Position numbers and translations under genes: made by a program. Positions 24,045 through 37,060 of a stretch of DNA of 64,000 nucleotides are shown here, piece by piece. The stretch is from Umbelopsis ramanniana AG (Eukaryota > Mucoromycota > Umbelopsidomycetes > Umbelopsidales > Umbelopsidaceae), in contig NW_026252148.1 of the NCBI RefSeq assembly GCF_025399195.1, positions 1-64,000 on the forward strand. The letters are read 5' to 3'. The notes beneath the pieces were generated by a model. That model was given only the letters and a program-made list of their open reading frames with translations, searched no databases and had not been told where the DNA came from. Positions within the stretch are counted from its first letter, which is position 1, and every line of letters begins with the position of its first letter.

Positions 24045-26014
24045 TTAGTGTTTGAACTGATCTTCAGTGACACCCTTGCCCATAGCAGCGGTAGATGCGA
24101 CACCACCAGTGACGATCTTGATAAGCTCATCAGCATAGTTGGCACCACTCCATTTCTGTTGTAGCAAAGCAAGACATAGTTAGTAAAAGAGATTCAGCAA
24201 TTTTCTATCTTTTCTTTTCGTGAAAAAGTCTATCTGTGTACATACCTGATGTTGAAGAACATCAACGCCAGCTTCTCTTTCCTTACGTTGAACACCTGCA
24301 ACGTAGGCAAGCATACCGTGCTCAGCATAACCCTTTGCGAAGGTGGCTAAAAGAAGATTGAGATGGATGAGTTATTTGATAAACAGTATCACTTCGTCAA
24401 GCCTATAGTGACATTTACCTGTTGCGAGAGCATTGGCGTGGAGACCACCAAGAGTGATGAATTGCCAGGCGAAGCCAAGCTTGCCCAACTCCTTGATGTA
24501 GGATCGCATATCATTATCCGTCATACCTGCAGCATCCCTTTGAGGCAAAAGAAAAAGTTGATGAAAATAAGGCAGTGTTAGTAACAACGTAATGAAACAT
24601 TTCCTTTTTTTTCCACACATGTGAAATATGCCACAAGCTTACCAGTTGAAGGATGGAGACAAGTTGTAAGAGAGCAAAACATCGGGGTACTTGGACAAGA
24701 CACCTTGAGAGAATTGTCTGGCTTGTGTAAGAATGGGCTTCTTGGTTTCCATCCAAAGCATATCAGCATAGGGAGCAAAGCAGACAGCACGGTGAGTAGC
24801 GCATTCAGTACCACCTTGGTAACGGTAGTAACCTTCTCTGACACGAGGAAGATCCCAGTCCCATGTGATTTCAACACCGAATTTCTTTGCAACAGCTCTG
24901 GCTTCCAGATTTGACTTGAACTCAATAGCCTTGTAGAAGTCATCGACCTTGTTACCCTGACCCTTCTGCTTGAGAGCAGCAGCGACAGCGTCACCATAGC
25001 GAGAAAGCTTAGCATCCTCGACCCACTTATCTTCAACTGCCTGCAGCTGATCACCGCTCTTTCCAGCTTGTTCAGCTTCATACATAACTTGAACCAAAGG
25101 TGGCAAGGAGGTGTTAGTGGCACCGAGGATGAAAGCATGATCACGGTAGTCAATGTTGCTAGTAATCAAGGTAGCAGCTTCGGCATCGGAGCGAGCGACA
25201 AGGATGTTATCAACACCCATGATATCATATTGCACGCGGATAGCGATCAAACGGTTGATGTGTTCGGAGATAGGTACCAAGACCTTGCCAGCCATGTGAC
25301 CGCACTTTTTGGTTCCAGCAGCTTGATCCTCAACTTATGAAAATAATGTAAGTCAGCGACAAAAGTTCCGCATATGGAGTGTGGGGAAACTTGCCACATA
25401 TTAAAAAAAAAAAACTTACTGTGAATACCAGCAGCTCCGCGCTCGACAAACATCTTTGTCAGCTTCATAACAGCAGTGATACCACCGTGACCAGTGTCTG
25501 CATCAGCGACAATAGGACGAAGATAATCAATGTAGGGGGTCTTTGCTCTCTCTTCCTTGGACATGGCGAAACGAGCCTCATGTTGCTTGCGGTCATGGAA
25601 CAATTGAGCCATGAACAAGTGTTCAACCTTGTTAGGAACAGTGTCCATAGGGTAATCAGCCAAATCTGGACCAGGTTCATTAGAGGAAGAAGCGGTGGAA
25701 GAGGATTGCCAACCAGAGACATACACGGTCTCCAAATGAGGGGCCATTTGCGTAACCTGGACAGGATCCAAGGCTCCAAAGGTATGAGAAGCTGTGCCAT
25801 TCTTCTTGTGGTTTTGCAACAAAGCCCACAACTTCTTGGCTTGAGCATTTGAAGGGTAATCAATGTGAAGGGTACCACGCTTAGAAACAATAGCTTCAGC
25901 GGTATAAGGACGTTTGACAAGACGGAAACGGGGAGAGGCCCACCATTGCTTGAGCTGATCGACTTGTTGTTGGAACTCTCGTTCCTCTTGTTGGAGCAAC
26001 TGTGAAGAAGACAT
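24045..26014 (-). CDS. ICL1: Isocitrate lyase
   Basis: Splits isocitrate to succinate and glyoxylate, the first committed step of the glyoxylate shunt used for growth on acetate and fatty acids. The protein starts at ATG 26014 ([20 protein letters not shown]). It shows [26 protein letters not shown], the catalytic loop KKCGH with its active-site Cys in [31 protein letters not shown], and [16 protein letters not shown]. It ends EDQFKH at TAA 24045-24047. No C-terminal SKL-type peroxisomal signal is visible. Five exons are split by short introns. A TATAAAAC box about 45 bases upstream and a CCAAT box about 205 bases upstream are on the same strand. Confidence 0.96.
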
Positions 26015-26055
26015 GATGGAGATAAATGCGGAGAGAAGGAAACAAAGGCAGATGT

Positions 26056-26063
26056 GTTTTATA
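26056..26063 (-). promoter_or_regulatory. TATA box of isocitrate lyase
   Basis: TATAAAAC on the minus strand, about 45 bases upstream of the start codon at 26014. Strong TATA boxes fit a carbon-source-regulated gene. Confidence 0.45.
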
Positions 26064-26218
26064 AAAGTAATGCGTTTTATATTGGCTTCATCAACTTTCA
26101 CCCTCTGCCCGTGATCCCCCGCAATTGTCGCTAGTCGGCATGTGAAGATGAACAAAGGCCAGAGAGTGTAAAACTCCAGCTTGAACTGATCACGCGCCAA
26201 ACCCTCACCTGAAATTTG

Positions 26219-26223
26219 ATTGG
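26219..26223 (-). promoter_or_regulatory. CCAAT box upstream of isocitrate lyase
   Basis: CCAAT on the coding strand, about 205 bases before the start codon. It is a possible HAP/NF-Y site, assigned on the motif alone. Confidence 0.3.
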
Positions 26224-26506
26224 CTGACAATTCTCACTTGTCATCGCTGGTGGACGGCTTGGTAAGCTGAAATGACACGATCATTGGGAATTCGCTGTAT
26301 ATTACAATGAATCAATGTTCACCATCACTCTCACTCGCTACCTTGAATATCTCTGAAAGATTAGGTCCTATGGGATAATTTGCATTTTATGTCTAGATGG
26401 AACAACGTATGATTTCTTTAAAAACAGAATTTTTTTTTTGGGATAGTCGCTCGGACGGATGACTCTTGAAATGTCTTGTGCACTACTTGATCCAAGAATG
26501 CATGGA

Positions 26507-29500
26507 CTATTTAGAGGCTTCTTCGGCAGGAGTGCTCGGAGTTACAGGTGCATCCCCCCAACTGCGAATATTCCAACCATGCTCGCTGCTGATCTTGTCC
26601 GTCTGTTCTCCAAGAATAGCCAAAGAATACTGCTTAGTTTCGCTAGGTACAGCTAGGTACTGATGTGCTGCGTGTTTAACGTCTTCTTCTGTCACATTCA
26701 ATAGCTGCTCACGACGCCTGATATTTGTAATGTGTTTGGATGAGTCAACAAGCGGAAGTGAAATTTGATGTCGAGCGGGGCTGTTACACCCCCCCTACGG
26801 TTTCTAATGTATGAATGTCTGGAACGTTATAATTACCTTTGACGAATGTCGTCGGATATACCGTCGGTAAATTGAAGAAGGCCTTCTTGAGATACGCTGA
26901 TGGGAGCATCTACGCCTTGGAAAATGGAAAGTTTGGCCTCAGTCATCTCTTGCTCCGTAAATTTCCGTTTAGCAATCCAATCAACCGCCTTGGAGTAAGT
27001 ATCAATGGTTTCCAAAGTTTTAGGATCACGGTACGAATAGAATGAGAACAGTCCGTTAAGACCAGCATATTGAGCACCGCCGCCATAAGCACCATTTTTC
27101 TCACGGATCTCACGGTGTAAGAAGTGCGATGTCATAAGGGATGAGACGACTTGAAGCTTGGCGCCATCGGGATGGGTATACGGAACCCCGCGAAGTACTT
27201 TGGCTGAAAAGTTGACCGAGAACGGTAACGGAAAGAAGGTTTTACCATATTGAGGGACGAAGACATTCTAGAGGATGAGGGGTCATTGTGGGTCAGAGTG
27301 TGTCAGGTAAATTTGGGTTTGGGCACGTGCACTTGAAACTTACTGGCTCTGAGGGTACTGACACAGAGTCCTTGGAGAGACTTGACAGGAACTTTGTCAA
27401 TGCTTGTTCATTTTTGCCTACAACCTCGTCGTCGCATGTAACAGCTACTCGCAATGATGATTGCTTGAGCACCAAACTACCGATCAACTGCTCCGTAGAT
27501 TAATGATAAATATAAGCTTGAAAAACAGCACTGTCCATATTGTACATACCTTAAGTTTGGAAATCACATCCGAAAGGTCTTCAGTGCTGGCAAGTTTGTT
27601 CATAAAGTCAACTTGAGTCATACCGCCATAGACTTCAGAGTGGCTCATGGCAGGGGTGAGAGTCGAGCTTGCATAACGGCGAGCATATGCATGTCCTGAA
27701 CTCGCCACCTGGTTGACCATGGAAGCTGCATTCTGCGCAAAGAAAAAAAAAGATATCCGGTTATTAAGGGTAATATGGTATATAAAGTAAGATGGTAGAA
27801 TGTCTCTTTTGCACATACCATGGCAATCAACGTGCGAAGCTTTTGAGCATCATCAAAGTTGGTCTCGTGCACTAAAGTCTCCAGAATATCAAACATTTTG
27901 TCGATATTACGATCCAAACAGTTTCCAGTCAAAGCAATGCCCTCCTCAATATGATCGAGGTCTGATGGGAGACATGGTATATAGGATATAAATGATCACG
28001 CAATATCAATTCAAAAAGCACATGGATGCTACATACCGGAGTGACTGGTGGACACTAACGTACTGGCATTCAGACCACCAGTGAAGAGGCGAATCTCTTC
28101 ATCAATGATAGCCATGTCTTTGGTTTTTGTGCCCAACGATGTCAGTGCCTACAACAAGACATGGAGAATTAAATGTCTCATTTTCCCACGGTGTTTCAGT
28201 ATTGAAAATGGGACTTACATCGCAAAACAAGGGAAGGTATACTCGAAGTTCAGGGGGGATTCCAGTCGAAGTGCTGATGGCTCTAAAGTAAGTGATACCA
28301 TTCGTCGCTGCTGTACGCCATTGGACCGGTGTGTCCCCAACTGCTGTGTGTTCAAGAGGGGTGCGCTTTCCTTTGAGTGGGATATCATTCAAAGTCAGCG
28401 TAGGCAGGCAGGACAAGTCCTCAGTTTTGTCCTGGTTGGCAAGCAGCTCCAATCCACGCTCTTCGATTTCCTTCTTATCACTCTCAGTCAATGCTGAAAC
28501 CTTTGATTCCAGCCTCTCCTGCTCTTCTTTGGACAATTCAGCTGCAAAAGTTGTCGAAGGCTCCATAACAAAAGTCAATTTGTGCTGGTTGTTGAGCAGG
28601 TATTTCTCAATTCTTGACTCAAAGAACCCTCCTTGTGCCAATTCCTTTCTAAGACGATCAATGTAGGTATTGATTTCCAAGAGATCGGCCGGGTTTGTGC
28701 CATTGAACCATCCCGAGGACACGCCGTGCATAATACTCAATCCGAAATCCGCCGTTTTCTACCGATCAGTGCGAAATAGTTTTAGCGGTCATGGTGTCAA
28801 GTAAACCGTTCAGGTTCCGGTTACTTACATGCTTGCGACTAAGCTCCATTTGGTGCAAAGCAGCCTCAACTCTATTGTGATCAAAGCCTTCTTGGTGTGC
28901 CTTTTCAAAAACTTCTTGGATTGTGCTTTTGATCTGGATTTGGGCCGGTGTCAATACTTCTATTCTTCTTACCATTGCCTCTCACTCGTGTTAAATGTCA
29001 AATACCGTATCAATATCGCTCGACTTAATTCCTTGAAGCCCAACCGAAAAGCAGCTTTGCATAGTGGAAGAATCGTAACCTGTGTTGGCCGAGAATTCTG
29101 CGCCGAGCCCGCTTTCGATCAAGGCTTTGTACATTGGTGAAGCATGGCCGTCCAACATCAAGTATGACATGAGGCGCATTGCAAATGTCTCAAAGACGTC
29201 CTATGGTTGGGAAAGGAAATTTGCATAAATACAATGGATTGATGAACATGCATATATGTATTTCCTTACTGTTGAATTATTGGTCAGGTAGGAGAGCGAG
29301 AGCTTGGTCTGCTTTTCACTATTTCCAACTAAATGTACCAGGAGGTGAATAAATATTGTGATATACGCGACCTGGTTCTCTTCAACAGTACTTACAAGGA
29401 TCAGCTGCGCACGGTAAAACAATCTCTCTTGGGCCATCCCATGGTGTGACGAGTTTGTTAACGTTGGGAACGTTGATTGGGTCGAAGTTTCTGATCTGCG

Positions 29501-30682
29501 CATCGATGGCTTCCAAATGTTGCTCTAGCGGCAAGTTTCCGTAGGTATAGAAGTGGGAATTCGAAGGATGATAAAAGGTCTTTTGGAATTGAACCAGTCC
29601 TTCATGTGTTAAATCAGTGATGTTCTTGGGATCTCCACCACTGACGTTCTCATATGTTGTTCCCGGAAACATTTCTTGTTGCGCTCTCTGATAAAATAAG
29701 TAACTAGAATCCGACATTTGTCCTTTCATCTCATTATAAACCACTCCCTTGAACACAATTGGTGACGTGTTGTCTACAGAACGAGTCAGTTCTACCTGTT
29801 CTCATGCGATATTACAAATGGTACATTGTTAGCTCACCCGTAGGATTTTCATGCTCCAAGCGCCAGCCTTCCTGTTTAAAGTCCAATTTACGAAGATGCG
29901 GGAAGAAGGCTGCATCCATATACACACTTCTCAAATTATTGAAGTCGACTTCATTTGCGGATGCAAATGGATATATTGTGTAGTCTGAGGCTAATGCGCA
30001 ATGACAGCGGAGGGAATTAGGTTCAATAAAACAAAAATTTGCAGTGTCGTCAAGGAAAAAAGGCCATACCAGTAAAGGCATTCATGAACGTAGCAAGGCT
30101 CCGGTTGAGCATTTTGAAAAAAGGATCTCGAACTGGGTACTTTTGACTTCCACACAATGTTGTATGTTCCTAGAAAAATGATATAAAGCATTAGATTGGT
30201 GGATTGTACATGCAATTATATGTTTCATCAATATATGTACCAAGATGTGAGGAACACCGGTGCTATCGGATACAGGCGTTGAAAAACCAACGGCGAAAAC
30301 ATTATTCGAGTCGTCTCTGTCTACATGAAGGTGTTTTGCGCCGGTCTTTTCGTGCTGAAGCTGTATAGCTGTTAACTGCAGTTCTGGGACGGTGCGGGTC
30401 TATTTCAGGATGAAGCACAGCATGAGAAACAGTGACGGCAATGACAGCTTTCAGTGGAAGCACTTACCTCTGTCACTTTGTAGCCTTTAAGTTGATCGCC
30501 AGGTTTCAAAATGGCTTTGTAGTTGTCATGGTCTTTCGGTAAGTACAAAGTAATATAAAACATGGAGCTGATTTTGTTTTGGTGTTAAACGTACCTGCTT
30601 TGGCATAAGATCTTCTAAAGGATTGGCGAGACTGGGCTATGCAGCTTGCCCTTCGAGCGGCAATGTTGCATTGTGAGAGCAT
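26507..30682 (-). CDS. CYM1: Mitochondrial presequence protease (PreP/Cym1, M16C)
   Basis: A zinc metalloprotease of the mitochondrial matrix that degrades cleaved targeting peptides. ATG 30682 opens a basic presequence ([20 protein letters not shown]). The inverted zinc motif HxxEH lies in [11 protein letters not shown], split by an intron, with the [14 protein letters not shown] region after it. The second M16 domain contains [20 protein letters not shown], the coiled-coil linker ([20 protein letters not shown]) and [15 protein letters not shown]. It ends AEEASK at TAG 26507-26509. The gene spans 4.2 kb with a dozen or more exons, the most intron-rich here. The overall length fits the roughly 1000-residue family. 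Confidence 0.93.
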
Positions 30683-31448
30683 TTTGGAGTGCTCGTTAGT
30701 GTCAGGCTTCCCGTGTCACCGCTTGAAAAGTTTGAGTCAGGACGAAAATTTGGAGTTCAGTCGGGATACTTTTCCTTCCGTCATTCTGTGCTGTCAGGGT
30801 CCCGAATTTGACCTTGATTAAAAAATCCAGATCACAGAAGGGCGGCAAGAGTTATGCAATGAATACTCAAGCTATGAAGAAAAGCTACAACTCAACATAA
30901 GTAGGAAAATGACGGAAATTCTCAACGGTGTCTATGGCTATCAGTATAATTTTCGGGTAATTTCATTGACGTTGTGTAGAGGCGAGAATGATTGCTTGCA
31001 GTTTGAATACTATGTCTAGGTTATTCAAGTTTAAAGTAGATAGAAAAGTTAATAGAGATAAAATAGTTCTATCGATTGTCGAATGTGCTGGAGCTGCTTG
31101 ATTTGCTCATACAACGAATGCGATTGAATAAGACAATGAAATGATGGCTGTAAACATCATAACTAAAGCGTACACTGCTACAATGTAGCTCTTTTCAGCT
31201 ACAATTTATTGATATCTGCTCATAATAATTAAATAATTTCAGCTTCGTATTTTAGCTATCCCTACTCGAAAACTCATCAACAAGCGAGCACAGCAGGTGT
31301 CCCCTTTCCTGAACTAATTTGCTTTTTTTTTTTAACAGACTTGGAGTTACGGTGCCCGCACTTTAGCCGTCACAAAATAATTTTTTTTTATGTTTGGGTT
31401 CTTTGCAAATTTGTGAAACTTCCTCTTTTCCCCTCTATATCTGTAGTG
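30683..31448. other. Divergent promoter region, PreP / eL22
   Basis: About 770 AT-rich bases with no gene. A pyrimidine run and a TTTAACAG at about 31323-31339 precede the eL22 start; the latter could be an acceptor of an intron in the 5' UTR. Confidence 0.45.
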
Positions 31449-31820
31449 ATGGCCCCCACCAAGTCTGCTGCCGCCAAGAAGAACCAGAAGTTCGTCATTG
31501 ACTGCTCTGGTCCCGCCAACGACAAGATCTTCGATGCCGCTGCTTTCGAGAAGTACCTTCACGATCGCATCAAGGTCGAGGGCCGCACCAACAACCTTGG
31601 TGATGCCGTCAAGATTGTCCGTGGTGCTGATTCCAAGATCACCGTCACTGCCAACATTCCTTTCTCCAAGCGTTACCTCAAGTACCTTACCAAGCGTTTC
31701 TTGAAGAAGCACCAGCTCCGTGACTGGCTCCGTGTCATCGCCACTGACAAGCAAACCTTCGAGCTCAAGTACTTCAACATCAACCAGGGTGAAGAAGAGG
31801 AGGAGGAGGATGACGAGTAA
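31449..31820 (+). CDS. RPL22: Ribosomal protein eL22
   Basis: A component of the cytosolic 60S ribosomal subunit. The 123-residue protein begins [20 protein letters not shown] and carries [35 protein letters not shown] and [12 protein letters not shown]. It ends in the usual acidic tail ([10 protein letters not shown]). Codon choice is very biased, as expected for a ribosomal protein. The CDS has no intron. The start is ATG 31449; a longer upstream frame exists but eL22 does not carry such an extension. The gene converges with the mannosyltransferase gene, stop to stop about 250 bases apart. Confidence 0.97.
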   Translation: MAPTKSAAAKKNQKFVIDCSGPANDKIFDAAAFEKYLHDRIKVEGRTNNLGDAVKIVRGADSKITVTANIPFSKRYLKYLTKRFLKKHQLRDWLRVIATDKQTFELKYFNINQGEEEEEEDDE

Positions 31821-32068
31821 ATTATTTACTCTAACCTTCGCACTTGATAAACCTCTCTAGAGCATGTTTCTAACTTGCAATTTCTGAAAAATAAATGTTT
31901 CATAAACCGTAAGGGCGAGATGACAACGAGCCCCAGAGAGGTTTTGTTCTCTCAAATCACAATGTCTGCAGAATGAACCTCGATGTCTAACATTGTTTTT
32001 ATTTAAATTGCCGCTGGTCCCAAAATTTTTTTTGTTCCAAGTCAAGTTCAGGTACAGTGGTTTGCTCA

Positions 32069-33710
32069 CTAATGACTTCCTCCCTTTGTTTCTTGTTCAA
32101 GAAGTCGCTTCAGATCTTGTTCTTCCTTTTCTCTTTGCTTACGTCTTAGGTAAAGGTCTTTCACGTCTTGCTTCACTGAGGAGTTTGTCAAAGATAGAAA
32201 GAATCGGGTGCAAGAGTGGGCATCTAGCGATGACTACAGAGTTAGCTTTGTGAGCGCTTATCATTCAGCAGCTTTAGAGTTGTTTACCTGTTGTTTGCTC
32301 GGGTGAACAGACGCATTGCTGTCTATACTCAGGTTGAAGGGGACAATGTGTTGCTTGCCAATATTCAAATCCAATCTCGTTGAAAAAATGCAGTTCGTCT
32401 CGTTTTAAAAACAAGCTGGCCATTATTGTTTGGACAGTGACATCGCTCCATCTACGCAAATTTGTTAGTTATACGGTCGGGACATATCCTATGAACAAAA
32501 ATTTTACCTCTCGTAAAAGAAGCCGCCCTTTTTGTCAAGGTATTCAAAAAATGTTCGATAGCTAGGCGACCGCAAATAATCCAGAGAATATATTGCAAAA
32601 TTGTTCCAGAAAAGACAACCATTGAAATACTGCCATCCTTTGTTCGTAATCAAGGGCTGTATGCTATTGTCCCATGGTACAATAAACGACCAATGCGACA
32701 TGATGAAATTACGTGTAGCTTCCCAAAGTGATGGAATATTCTCCATTCGCTCTCCATCATTTATGACGAATGCTGTATTGAAATATGGACATAAAGAAAT
32801 ATAAGGCACTAGCTCTGAGTGTTGATAGTGACAGTGATGGCTGTACTTACCGAACTTTTTGTTGTTCTCCTTCATGAATAAAAATGGATCAAAATTGATA
32901 TCACACAAATATTTTGATTCTGGTTCGACACGCCAGTAAAACTCTAGGTCTCTAAGAAGAGAATGGTATTGAATGAAGCCAGTGTGGAATCTATGTATTG
33001 ATATATGCGTAAGTTTTGAAAAAAAAAAAAAAAAAAACTATCAATTTGTCACCGTCTTTCATATTCACTTGCCTGCTCTTCAATCGAAAGTCAAGACTGC
33101 CACCGCGGAATAGACCCATCTCTGCATATCGGCCCATCTCCATTTCTGCAAAACGTGTGTCGATCCAATGCGGGTACGACCATTCCCTCTGATCTATCAG
33201 CCCATAGTACATGGGTGCTCCCGATAGCATTTGGGTATAGTGCTTGAACTCTTGACTTAGTGGTTGATCACTGAGGAAAACCCATGGATAATTGTATTGA
33301 TGATTCCAACGATCTTCTATAGTTCGGATGGTAGAACGGATAGTGTACAAATCTGCATTGCGAACCACTGCTACCAGAGCCGCTTTCACTGGGAGAGTGT
33401 TGTTGACAGCCGTCCAGTCAATTCGAATGTCAGCATGTAATTCTGGTACATCTAAGTGTGCCTTCACTCGCTCGTCTTGTACGAAGTCAATCATAGCATG
33501 GCGATATATATCTTCTGAAAAAAGCTCTTCATCTTCTACCGTAGAGCTTTCACCATCCACCAGACCGAAAATGATAAGGTAGACGAAACCAATGATAACA
33601 GTGAATAATAGACATGTTGATATTCTGTTTCTCCGTATGTATGATGGTATGTAATTGTAGTGTTCACTGAATCGTATTGGTGACCTCGTAGAGTGATTTG
33701 GGCGAAACAT
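32069..33710 (-). CDS. Alpha-1,2-mannosyltransferase, KRE2/KTR family (GT15)
   Basis: A Golgi type II membrane enzyme that extends O- and N-linked mannose chains of cell-wall glycoproteins. From ATG 33710 (MFRPNHSTRSPIRFSEHYNY) a short cytosolic tail precedes a membrane anchor at about residues 31-50 (STCLLFTVIIGFVYLIIFGL). The GT15 domain follows: KAALVAVVRNADLYTIRSTI, EFKHYTQMLSGAPMYYGLID, FAEMEMGRYAEMGLFRGGSL, FWRVEPESKYLCDINFDPF, and GFEYWQATHCPLQPEYRQQC. The last exon, read after an acceptor in CGCTAG, ends in a charged helical tail (RRKQREKEEQDLKRLLEQE) and a TAG at 32069-32071. The family is expanded in fungi, so the exact KTR paralogue cannot be named. A 19-A tract lies in an intron. 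Confidence 0.88.
33019..33037. repeat. Homopolymer tract, 19 A
   Basis: An uninterrupted A run in an intron of the mannosyltransferase gene. Confidence 0.8.
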
Positions 33711-34413
33711 AGTAATAATGATATTGCATAGAAATGATTGCGAATAAATGTAAGATATGGAAGGGGACTTTGTATGCTCAGGAGGCACGTTTTTTCAATT
33801 CATGTAATCCTAGAAAGGAAGCATTGGTTCTCCAGGGGGTAATCGGAATTTATCAATTACTCAAGATGCTGCTACTGTGAAGTACAATTCGTTTCCGGTG
33901 TTGAGCTTGACTTTCCATACCTTTCGTTTACAGTTTTGGTGGCCATAATCCTTACAATAGCTGATTGCATTGATAAACAATATTGCTGTCATGTATTTTC
34001 AGTATCTTGCAGGGACGAGCCCTCACAAGTAAAAATTATCGCACAAACTTTTAGATATATCAGAATATCAATTTAGCCGTTACATGGAAGCAAGCCGCGC
34101 AAGTCTACGATACTTTTCTCCTAGATGCTGTATTTTCTCAAGGTCACGCCTTCCATTGCTCCCTATTAAAAAATAAGTATGAAGATTGAATGAAATTTTG
34201 ATAAGCTACAGGGCTTGACGTTTAAATTATGCGAGGCTCCGTTTACTAGTAGCTTCCGGTTATGAACAAGGACATGAAAGTCATCATGAAGCTTATTGTA
34301 AACACGAAGACTTTCAATCAAGCTTTGTGACTGTCATTTTGTCGTTTGCGCTTCGTTTTTGGGCATTCTGCGGCAAAGACAGTTTCTCTAAATCAGTTTG
34401 CAAGATCCACGCC
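33711..34413. other. Divergent promoter region, mannosyltransferase / pICln
   Basis: About 700 AT-rich bases. The pICln frame is open upstream of its ATG back to about 34327, but no earlier ATG in frame is seen. No other gene is recognised. Confidence 0.45.
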
Positions 34414-35181
34414 ATGCCTGTCACAATCTTAACTGCTCAGCCTGATCTTTCCAACGAGGTAGTTCGACACAGTGAGAGTGGAGTAGAACTGGAAGTTTTA
34501 CCTCCACTCAGGGGTATAACAGAAAACATGAAGGGCGATTTGAATATTACAGAGAGGTAAATCAGGTCTATTCACGTTGATCACCACGCCTTACCTCTGC
34601 TCTTGCTGATCAGCTCTATTACTTCCTAATAGTCAGGTGTACTTTTGGTCCGAGTCACATAACACCGGAGTGGCGCTGTGGTATCCTGATATTATCATAC
34701 ATGCAATAATGCGTCAAGCTGACCGCGAAGCCATATATTGTCAGCTAGGCGAGGGCATCCACTTCCCTGCACAGGTCGCGGAGAATGGAAACAACGACGA
34801 TGAAGAGGACGAAGATATAATGGCCGAGTTGTATTTTATTCCAGCCAATGGTGATTCATGTAAGAACTGAAAATACGAAATCTGTATTGGTAGCGATATA
34901 AACCGGATGGAGATACTGACTGATTCTAATTTCATGTAGTGGAGGCGATATACAATGCCATGTCTCAGTGTGCAGTCTTGCATCCTGATGCTGATGCTGA
35001 CGGAGAGGAATTTGAAGAGGAAGAGGAATGGTATGCTAACCCAAGCGATGAAGCCGAACTCAATGAGGTTCAACGAGCAGCTTTAGATCATTTGGCTACA
35101 GTATTTCAACCTCCAGTAAATGGAAAGCAGACGCACGAGAATGATGATGGTGCGTTTGAAGACGCTATGGAAGAAGAATAA
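34414..35181 (+). CDS. CLNS1A: pICln / methylosome subunit
   Basis: A small acidic PH-like protein that chaperones Sm proteins in the methylosome for snRNP assembly. Exon 1 from ATG 34414 gives MPVTILTAQPDLSNEVVRHS and PLRGITENMKGDLNIT. Exon 2 contains VYFWSESHNTGVALWYPDII, HAIMRQADREAIYCQL and an acidic loop, then AELYFIPANGDS. Exon 3 gives LEAIYNAMSQCAVLHPDADA, the acidic EEFEEEEEWY stretch and a final EDAMEEE before TAA 35179-35181. The matches to pICln cover the whole length, about 200 residues. Budding yeast lacks a clear pICln; fission yeast and animals have it. Confidence 0.88.
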
Positions 35182-35258
35182 AGGCTGGTTAAATTTCAAT
35201 GTCTGAGAACAATTGCATGTGATTCTGAGTCAAAATAAAAATTCCAAATGGGTGCCAT

Positions 35259-35266
35259 TATAAAAG
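35259..35266 (+). promoter_or_regulatory. TATA-like box of the acyl-CoA dehydrogenase gene
   Basis: TATAAAAG about 65 bases before ATG 35331, same strand. Confidence 0.4.
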
Positions 35267-35330
35267 GTGTGGGGGGAACTGTCAGTTACCGTTGTTGTTT
35301 CTTTGTTGCTCAATATCTCTCTCGCCTGTC

Positions 35331-37060
35331 ATGATGTCACTAGCTGCTTCTCGCGCATTGCTCTCCCGTGTTTCCACTTCTGCTGTTCGCTCATCCTTCT
35401 CGCTCAATGCTGCTAGGTACGCGATGTGTGTTGTAGTATTCCCTTCATGTCTTCACCTTTCTCACATAACTTTCATAATTCAGAGCATTCTCGAGCTCCA
35501 TTGTTGCCCGTAATGCACCTACTTCTCTTCACCACTTCACCGAAGAAGAACTCATGCTTAAGGATGCTGGTAAGTACACAATTCATACACTTCCCCACAT
35601 GTCCTAAGATTCAGTCTCAGTAACCGTGCAATTTTTTCTCTCTTCGATCAGTCTCACGTTTCGCTCAAGACGTTGTTAAGCCCAAGGTTCTCGAGATGGA
35701 CGAGAACGAGCATTTGGATGAAGTTGTTTTGAAGGGTTTGTTCGAGCAGGGTGTAAGTCATTTTTCTTATTTACACATAGAGTTTGCACGGTTGTAGTTC
35801 CGGCTACACATTTCAGCTTATTGATCCCGTTTTCCCCGTAATTTTTATTCTCAGCTTATGGGCGTGGAAACTGAAGCTGAGTACGACGGTTCCAACTGCT
35901 CCTTCACCTCTGCCATCATCACCATTGAGGAGTTGGCCAAGGTTGATCCTTCCGTTAGCGTTGTCTGTGACGTCCAGGTATGTTTTCCATATTATACCTA
36001 TGTTCATCTGCAAGGCACCAAGACTGATGTCGTCCATATAGAACACTCTAGTTGGAACCCTTTTCCGCAAGTATGCCAGCGAGGATATCAAGCAAAGATA
36101 CCTTCCTCAGTTGGCAACCAACAAGGTTGGATGCTTCTGTCTTTCCGAGTCTGGTTCCGGAAGTGATGCTTTTGGCTTGCAAACCAAGGCTGAAGACAAG
36201 GGTGACCATTATGTCTTGAATGGATCCAAGATGTGGATAACCAACTCCAAGGAAGCTGATATCTTCTTGGTCTTTGCCAATGTGTAAGTATCTCAACATG
36301 TTTTAACCATCTGATAAAAAATAATAATTTAATGCTAATATTCCATTGCAGTGATCCTTCCAAGGGTTACAAGGGTATTACCTGCTTCGTTGTCGAGAAG
36401 GAATGGGGTGTCGAAATTGCCAAGAAGGAGTCTAAGGTTGGTATCTTTATAATAACCCTTAGGATGATACCCTAATTCTTAAACGTGTCTCATGCTAATT
36501 CTCTATCTCCACAGCTCGGTATTCGTGCTTCCTCTACTTGCGTTCTCAACTTTGATGACATCAAGGTTCCCAAGGAGAATGTCCTTGGTGAAGTAGGCAA
36601 GGGTTATAAATACGCTATTGAGATTCTCAACGAGGGTCGTATCGGTATTGCCGCACAGATGATTGGTCTTGCTCAAGGTGCCTATGATATCGCTTTGCCC
36701 TATCTCTTCCAACGCAAGCAGTTTGGCCAACCCATTGGTAACTTCCAAGCTATGCAACATCAATACGCTCAAATTGCCACTGAGATCGAGGCTGCTCGTC
36801 TTTTGACCTACAACGCTGCTCGCTTGAAGGAAGAAGGAAAGTCCTTCATCAAGGAAGCTGCAATGGCCAAGCTTTACTCTTCCCAAGTTGCTGAAAGATC
36901 TGCATCAAAGGCTATTGAGTGGATGGGTGGCATTGGCTTCACCCGCGAGACTGGTGTTGAGAAGTTCTACCGAGATGCAAAGATCGGTGCCATCTACGAG
37001 GGAACCAGCAACATTCAACTCCAGACCATCGCTAAACTTATTTCTGAAGAATACAAATAA
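35331..37060 (+). CDS. ACADSB: Short/branched-chain acyl-CoA dehydrogenase, mitochondrial
   Basis: A matrix flavoenzyme that dehydrogenates 2-methyl-branched or short acyl-CoAs in isoleucine and fatty acid breakdown. ATG 35331 (a second ATG follows directly) starts an Arg/Ser-rich presequence, [20 protein letters not shown]. The ACAD fold follows: [77 protein letters not shown], and [40 protein letters not shown] carries the catalytic Glu in YEG. It ends EEYK at TAA 37058-37060. Plants, animals and filamentous fungi have this pathway; budding yeast does not. Seven or eight exons. Confidence 0.92.

Larger units (their letters stand above)
26015..26506. other. Isocitrate lyase promoter and PreP 3' flank
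   Basis: Holds the likely isocitrate lyase promoter (TATA-like and CCAAT boxes listed separately) and the end of the presequence protease gene. No gene is recognised. Confidence 0.5.
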